In this document: piece by piece, positions 6,240 through 9,895 of the stretch
Layout of the letters: each line of letters opens with the position of its first letter
Position numbering within the stretch: the stretch's first letter is position 1
Source: Sphingobacteriia bacterium
GTDB taxonomy: Bacteria; Bacteroidota; Bacteroidia; UBA7662
Assembly (NCBI GenBank): GCA_009926245.1
Contig: RFPG01000035.1
Span: 1-9,895 of the forward strand
Direction: 5' to 3'
Length of the DNA: 9,895 nucleotides
Notes under the pieces: model-generated
Told to the model about the DNA's origin: nothing
Databases searched by the model: none
The model's input: the letters and a program-made list of their open reading frames with translations, nothing else
Made by a program: the position numbers and the translations under genes

Positions 6240-8144
6240 CTATGAAGCCTTACCTGCGATGGAGTCCACCAAGGCCTGAATAACCCGACGGTTTTGCACG
6301 GTCACCTGATCATCGGGCTTCAATTCCAGAATCCGGTCCAAATCCTTGAGGGCTGATGGATAATCCCGCAGAACCATGTGAAGCAAACTGCGATTTTGGA
6401 TGGCCTCCAAAAAATCTTCTTGGGCCTCAATGGCCCGATTGTAATCGGCCAAAGCCCCTTGAAAATCATTCAATTTTCGCTTGGTATTGCCGCGATTAAA
6501 AAAAGACTCCGCTAAACGAATTCGATATTCAATGGCTGTATCAAAATCTTGAAGGGCCCCGACATGGTCCCCGATTTCGGAACGGGACGTCGCCCTGTCA
6601 AAATAGATTCCTTTGTTGGAGGTATCCTTGGCCATCGCCCTCGTATAATCCTCCACGGCACCATTGTAATCCTTGAGATAGAACCGGACCAATCCCCGAT
6701 TGTGGTAGGCCGAACGGTATTGATCGTTGATTTGGACCAAACGATCAAAGTCTTGAAAGGCCTTTGCCAGGTATTCTTTGTTATAAAACTCTTCTTTGCG
6801 CGATGCCACATTGGCCAAACGCAAGTAACAGCAACCCCGGTTGTTGTAGGCCAATTGAGCTTCCGGGTATTGGTCCAAGACATCGGTAAACAAAGCCTCG
6901 TCATCTTTCCAAACGTCCACCCTTCGAAAGGCCAGCAAAGACATGATGGCCAAAGCAAGCACGGCCACCCCGTTCCACACCAACCGATTGCCCTGCGCCG
7001 AACGATTTCTGTAATTCTCCCAAATAGTCCCTAACACAAAAAACAATCCGATATAAGGAACATACGTATAGCGATCCGCCATGGTTGCATTGCCAACGGT
7101 CACAACCTGAAGAACCAGCGCAATGGTTATCCCAAAGAACCCCATTCCCATAAAGGAAGTCTTGGACCAACGCCTTGAATACCATAATAATCCAAACATG
7201 AGCAGGACCCCCAAAGCTGCTAAAAAGTAAACAGCAGGCAAGCCCTTCCCCAATTCGGGAGGGTAGGGATAAAAAGCCGAAAGTCCCATTGGAAAAACAG
7301 CCTTGATAACATAAAGCCACAGGGAATGTGCGGCAATCAAAATTTTGTCCCCCATCCCCACCATCTGGGTCTCGGGCATGGCCGCCCTTTGAGATTCCAG
7401 GGCCACCAATCCAAAAACCATGGACACGGCCAAGAAGGGGATTTTTTCGATGAACATCCTGAGCGTGGGCTTCCGGTTATGGTAATCATCCAAGAGCCAT
7501 AGGACCAAAGGCAGCACCACCGCCGCCGATTTGCTCATGCACGCCAGCACGAAACATCCAAAGGCATAAACCAACGGCTTGGTGGTAGATACCAGGAGGT
7601 ACCTTCCGTAGAATAACAACGAACCCAAAAAAAAGAAGGTGTACAAAACATCCTTTCGCTCCGAAACCCAGGCCACCGATTCAACGTGCATCGGGTGGAT
7701 CCCAAAAAAGAAAGCCGTCCACATAGGAACCAGCGAGGCCGTTGGGGCCCATTGCCGAACGACCAGGTAAACCAAGACCGTATTGGCCGCATGGAGCAAA
7801 ACATTGGTTCCGTGAAACAACCAACCATTTTCACCGACCAAGGCGTATTCCAGGGCATAGGTCAAGATGGTTAAAGGCTGGTAATTGCCTACATAAAACT
7901 CCGTAAAAAAGGCCTTCCAATTGGCCCAAGCCAATCCACGGATCGACTCGTTCTCGTTGATGTACAAATTATCATCCCAAACCAAAAAATCATAACCCCA
8001 AACCTTGGCATACACCATCAAAACAGGAACAACCAACGCAAGCACCCCATTCCGAAAGGAATAGCTTGACGCCTTGGACGGACCCGTTGGGGCCGAGGGC
8101 GACGGGGACGGTTGGGATGGAGTTTTGGACTTGGACCTAGGCAT
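6240..8144 (-). CDS. Multipass membrane protein with C-terminal TPRs (TMTC/PMT-like glycosyltransferase candidate)
   Basis: A 634-residue protein with two parts. The N terminus (1-28) is a basic, Pro/Ser-rich cytoplasmic tail. Residues about 32-405 hold roughly a dozen hydrophobic segments. Signature motifs of the TMTC/PMT-like (GT-C fold) family are visible: WDDNLYI at 56-62, whose acidic pair in the first extracytoplasmic loop is the expected catalytic or metal-binding site; NYQPLTILT at 87-95; HGTNVLLHAANTVLVY at 111-126; HPMHVESVAWVSERKDVLY at 150-168; and ADRYTYVPYIGLF at 356-368. Residues about 430-625 are at least five tetratricopeptide repeats, with repeated AYNNRG, AYHNRGLVRFYLKDYNGAVEDY and FFNRGNTKRKLNDFQGALADY patterns. 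Eukaryotic TMTC proteins are O-mannosyltransferases of cadherins. Bacterial homologues are largely uncharacterised, so sugar transfer from a lipid-linked donor is an inference. The gene starts 14 bp after a 52-residue membrane protein. Confidence 0.87.
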   Translation of the reverse strand: MPRSKSKTPSQPSPSPSAPTGPSKASSYSFRNGVLALVVPVLMVYAKVWGYDFLVWDDNLYINENESIRGLAWANWKAFFTEFYVGNYQPLTILTYALEYALVGENGWLFHGTNVLLHAANTVLVYLVVRQWAPTASLVPMWTAFFFGIHPMHVESVAWVSERKDVLYTFFFLGSLLFYGRYLLVSTTKPLVYAFGCFVLACMSKSAAVVLPLVLWLLDDYHNRKPTLRMFIEKIPFLAVSMVFGLVALESQRAAMPETQMVGMGDKILIAAHSLWLYVIKAVFPMGLSAFYPYPPELGKGLPAVYFLAALGVLLMFGLLWYSRRWSKTSFMGMGFFGITIALVLQVVTVGNATMADRYTYVPYIGLFFVLGTIWENYRNRSAQGNRLVWNGVAVLALAIMSLLAFRRVDVWKDDEALFTDVLDQYPEAQLAYNNRGCCYLRLANVASRKEEFYNKEYLAKAFQDFDRLVQINDQYRSAYHNRGLVRFYLKDYNGAVEDYTRAMAKDTSNKGIYFDRATSRSEIGDHVGALQDFDTAIEYRIRLAESFFNRGNTKRKLNDFQGALADYNRAIEAQEDFLEAIQNRSLLHMVLRDYPSALKDLDRILELKPDDQVTVQNRRVIQALVDSIAGKAS

Positions 8145-8158
8145 ACTTCAATACAAAA

Positions 8159-8317
8159 TTACGCTCGGTAACTGCGCCATAGGCCAAAGAAGGAACCCAG
8201 GACCCACAAGAGCGGCAAAGCACCGGGCTCACCTTCAACGCGAATCATATAGATCAAAAGGATGATTCCCAAAAAGAAAACGCCCCACCATAAGCGACGT
8301 TGGACCAACTTCCCCAT
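8159..8317 (-). CDS. 52-residue two-helix membrane protein of unknown function
   Basis: A short open frame that looks coding although it is easy to miss. From the ATG at 8317 it encodes 52 residues: a basic start (MGKLVQRR), a first hydrophobic helix (LWWGVFFLGIILLIYMI, about 9-25), a polar turn (RVEGEPG, 26-32), a second hydrophobic helix (ALPLLWVLGSFFGLW, about 33-47) and a basic end (RSYRA). The positive-inside pattern at both ends predicts a hairpin with both termini in the cytoplasm. It ends 14 bp before the TPR membrane-protein gene on the same strand and so probably shares its transcript. No known family is recognised. It could be an accessory subunit of the glycosyltransferase-like neighbour, but nothing shows this directly. 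Confidence 0.65.
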   Translation of the reverse strand: MGKLVQRRLWWGVFFLGIILLIYMIRVEGEPGALPLLWVLGSFFGLWRSYRA

Positions 8318-8326
8318 AAGAACTCG

Positions 8327-8440
8327 TCAGACTCCCTGGAACAATCGTTTAGGACTTGGAGCGGATCCCCGCTTGGGTTGAACGGCCCCATACCACCAAG
8401 AGGGCCCATGCCATCTTTTGGTTGGAGAAATGAGGTTCAT
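8327..8440 (-). CDS. Possible 37-residue basic peptide ORF
   Basis: An ATG frame between the SGNH hydrolase stop and the 52-residue membrane protein. It encodes 37 residues rich in Trp, Pro, Lys and Arg (MNLISPTKRWHGPSWWYG and onward, ending LFQGV). The spacings are gene-like: 21 bp after the upstream stop and 9 bp before the next start. There is no signal peptide, helix or known motif. A promoter-like TATTTTTA lies at 8458-8451 on this strand without a -33 partner. It may be a small gene, or simply untranslated spacer. Confidence 0.28.
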   Translation of the reverse strand: MNLISPTKRWHGPSWWYGAVQPKRGSAPSPKRLFQGV

Positions 8441-8461
8441 TGGGGAAAATTAAAAATAGAA

Positions 8462-9760
8462 TTAACGATTTAAAATTAAAGATTCCGTGGCCATTACGGC
8501 TCCCCTGGCATCGCGCAAAAGAACCGAATAGAGACCGGATCCAACCGTAGCAGGAAGAGCGATGGTGGGGTTCTCTAGGCCCAGGCGAGCACCATAGACC
8601 GTCGTCCCCGTGGGGTTCTTCAATTCAACCAAATACTCTTGTTCAGGTTGAAGCAGCTCCGTTTCGAAGGTCAATTGCGATGTGGCCGGATTAGGGTAAA
8701 CACGCAACATCCTGCACCTCGCTTCTTGAACATCGGACGCCAAAACCTGCACAACCTGTGTTAAGGTATCCGCATAACGGCATTCCTTCGCAATCAACCG
8801 AACAGTGTAAGTACCGGCCGCTGCATAGGTATGCGTGGGATTTGTCGCAGTCGAGACCTGCCCATCCCCAAAATCCCATCGGTAATTCAAGACCCGGTTC
8901 GTACGGGATAACGATAGGTTTTGAAAAGTAACCGCGCGGCCAGAATTCGTAAAACCAAAATTGGATATGGGGCGATTGACGGCAAGATTCCAACGCGGCG
9001 CGTTTCCGAAGACCACACTATCTGCCCTTTGTTGGTAGTATTGTGCAAGGGCGGTAGGAAGTCCAGCGGTATAGGCCAAACCCGACGAAAATCGTTTCCA
9101 AATCGACGAAAACAAGGTCAAAGCCGCCACATAGGAACCATCCAAGCTAGGGTGGCTGTTATCGCTGCTATGCAATACCAAATTGGTGTCGTTCAATACA
9201 TTCTGCCATACCACCCCCACCGGGGCACATTGAATTTGGAGCTGGTTGCTTATACCGGCATAGGCGCTGGTCAACGAATCCTGCATATGATCAAAATTCA
9301 CAAAAACAGGACTGCAATGGGTGTTGGACGGATCGCATTGCTGCCCACCGTAACGCCGACCCCAAGTCATGTACGATATCAACTTGGCACAAGGGCTGGA
9401 TTGGGCTACCAAAGCCTGAAGATCCGCCATAGCGGGGTACATGTTGTTGTAACGATAAAAATCAATGGTCGGCACCTGACTCTGCTCCTGCAAAATCACA
9501 TAATCCCAAGCGCGTTGAGCGATTTTGGATTGGGTTGTCGGATCATTGACATGGTTGGTCAGGGTCATCCCGCCGGGCGTTTGGGAATCCACGATCAGGG
9601 TTTTGCCCGCCGAAGCAGAGAGCGCCTGCACCAATTGCGGTAAATTATTAACGGATGTATAGCTGTTCCCCAAAAAAAGGACCGCCAACGTATCCTGGGC
9701 CTTAAGCGTACCTAATTGAATGAATGCAACAAAGAATCCCCCCAGTAGAAACCGGCTCAT
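8462..9760 (-). CDS. Secreted DUF4886-like SGNH hydrolase with PKD domain and T9SS sorting domain
   Basis: From the chosen ATG at 9760 the protein has 432 residues. Residues 1-21 are a compact signal peptide (FLLGGFFVAFIQLG, cleavage near LKA-QDT). The ATG at 9799 would also work. A TTG at 9826 is unlikely because it lies inside the preceding gene. Residues 22 to about 245 resemble the DUF4886 branch of SGNH hydrolases: block I LFLGNSYT with nucleophile Ser33, VILQEQSQ at 88-95, and DNSHPSLDG at 200-208 supplying Asp200 and His203 of the triad. Residues about 265-340 are a PKD domain (YRWDFGDGQVS, THTYAAAGTYTVRLIA). Residues about 348-432 form a type A T9SS sorting domain (VYPNPATSQLTFE, SGLYSVLL, ending ILNR). 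It should be exported and processed or anchored at the surface, probably cleaving an ester in an extracellular glycan or similar substrate. It starts 50 bp after the preceding gene. Confidence 0.87.
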   Translation of the reverse strand: MSRFLLGGFFVAFIQLGTLKAQDTLAVLFLGNSYTSVNNLPQLVQALSASAGKTLIVDSQTPGGMTLTNHVNDPTTQSKIAQRAWDYVILQEQSQVPTIDFYRYNNMYPAMADLQALVAQSSPCAKLISYMTWGRRYGGQQCDPSNTHCSPVFVNFDHMQDSLTSAYAGISNQLQIQCAPVGVVWQNVLNDTNLVLHSSDNSHPSLDGSYVAALTLFSSIWKRFSSGLAYTAGLPTALAQYYQQRADSVVFGNAPRWNLAVNRPISNFGFTNSGRAVTFQNLSLSRTNRVLNYRWDFGDGQVSTATNPTHTYAAAGTYTVRLIAKECRYADTLTQVVQVLASDVQEARCRMLRVYPNPATSQLTFETELLQPEQEYLVELKNPTGTTVYGARLGLENPTIALPATVGSGLYSVLLRDARGAVMATESLILNR

Positions 9761-9810
9761 CGTGAACCCTGAGCCTTGCTTAACGGAATACTCCTTCATG
9801 CGATTGAAGC

Positions 9811-9895
9811 CTAAAGTTTTTCGCAATAGGTCCTGAAATTATCCAAAATAGACTGCCAACCTTGGCGTTGAAGCTCCACGGAGTTCTCAGTTTCG
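9811..9895 (-). CDS. C-terminal tail of an SRPBCC/AHSA1-like protein, cut by the window edge
   Basis: On the - strand an open frame enters from the right edge (first full codon at 9894) and ends at TAG 9813-9811. Its last 27 residues are ETENSVELQ followed by RQGWQSILDNFRTYCEKL. The GW followed by a helix with LxNF is the usual ending of SRPBCC-fold proteins of the AHSA1 (activator of Hsp90 ATPase homologue) type. There the C-terminal helix packs over the ligand cavity. Only the tail is visible, so ligand and function are unknown. It sits just upstream of the SGNH hydrolase and may share its transcript. Confidence 0.55.
   Translation of the reverse strand, partial: ETENSVELQRQGWQSILDNFRTYCEKL

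Noticed and set aside
6430..6860. Repeated segments in the TPR part of the membrane-protein gene as DNA repeats
   Set aside because: The periodicity is at protein level (tetratricopeptide repeats), with no repeated DNA units.
8921..9643. 240-codon + strand frame opposite the SGNH hydrolase
   Set aside because: No domain or signal is visible, and the opposite strand carries a clear three-domain protein with catalytic motifs.
9761..9826. TTG start at 9826 for the SGNH hydrolase
   Set aside because: TTG is a weak start and lies inside the tail of the preceding gene. ATG codons at 9799 and 9760 give better signal peptides.
9844..9850. TATTTTG on the - strand as a promoter for the SGNH gene
   Set aside because: It is one base shorter than TAnnTTTG, lacks a -33 partner at proper spacing, and lies inside the upstream coding tail.

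Overview
The window looks like a chromosomal segment of a member of the Bacteroidota with a moderate, roughly balanced GC content. The evidence is a secreted protein ending in a type IX secretion (T9SS) sorting domain, a BtuB/BtuG-like surface uptake pair with a lipoprotein export-type motif, start codons without Shine-Dalgarno sequences, and TAnnTTTG promoter boxes. It reads as ordinary chromosome. I see no mobile element, CRISPR array, tRNA, rRNA or defence cassette.

Left part (1-2893): the C-terminal end of an AdoCbl-dependent fused acyl-CoA mutase (IcmF type) on the + strand. It converges on a small secreted cysteine-containing protein of unknown function on the - strand. That gene is divergent from a + strand pair, a short-chain dehydrogenase/reductase and a CtlX-type guanidino/ureido hydrolase, 20 bp apart.

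Middle (2890-6225): a - strand cobalamin uptake unit. It has a TAnnTTTG box, then a cobalamin riboswitch of about 175 nt with visible P1, P2, core and B12-box elements. A leader of about 107 nt follows, then a BtuB-type TonB-dependent receptor. The last gene is a YncE-like beta-propeller surface lipoprotein resembling BtuG, coupled to btuB by a TAATG overlap. Its stop codon shares the palindrome CTAG with the stop of the convergent ctlX. The riboswitch (established family) would shut the unit off when cobalamin is plentiful. The neighbouring B12-dependent mutase is a consistent but unproven metabolic link.

Right part (6240-9895, all - strand): from upstream to downstream, the C-terminal tail of an SRPBCC/AHSA1-like protein cut by the window edge; a DUF4886-like SGNH hydrolase with a PKD domain and T9SS tail; a doubtful 37-residue ORF; a 52-residue two-helix membrane protein; and a large multipass membrane protein with C-terminal TPRs resembling the TMTC/PMT-like glycosyltransferases. 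The short spacings suggest one transcription unit, ending just before the riboswitch promoter.
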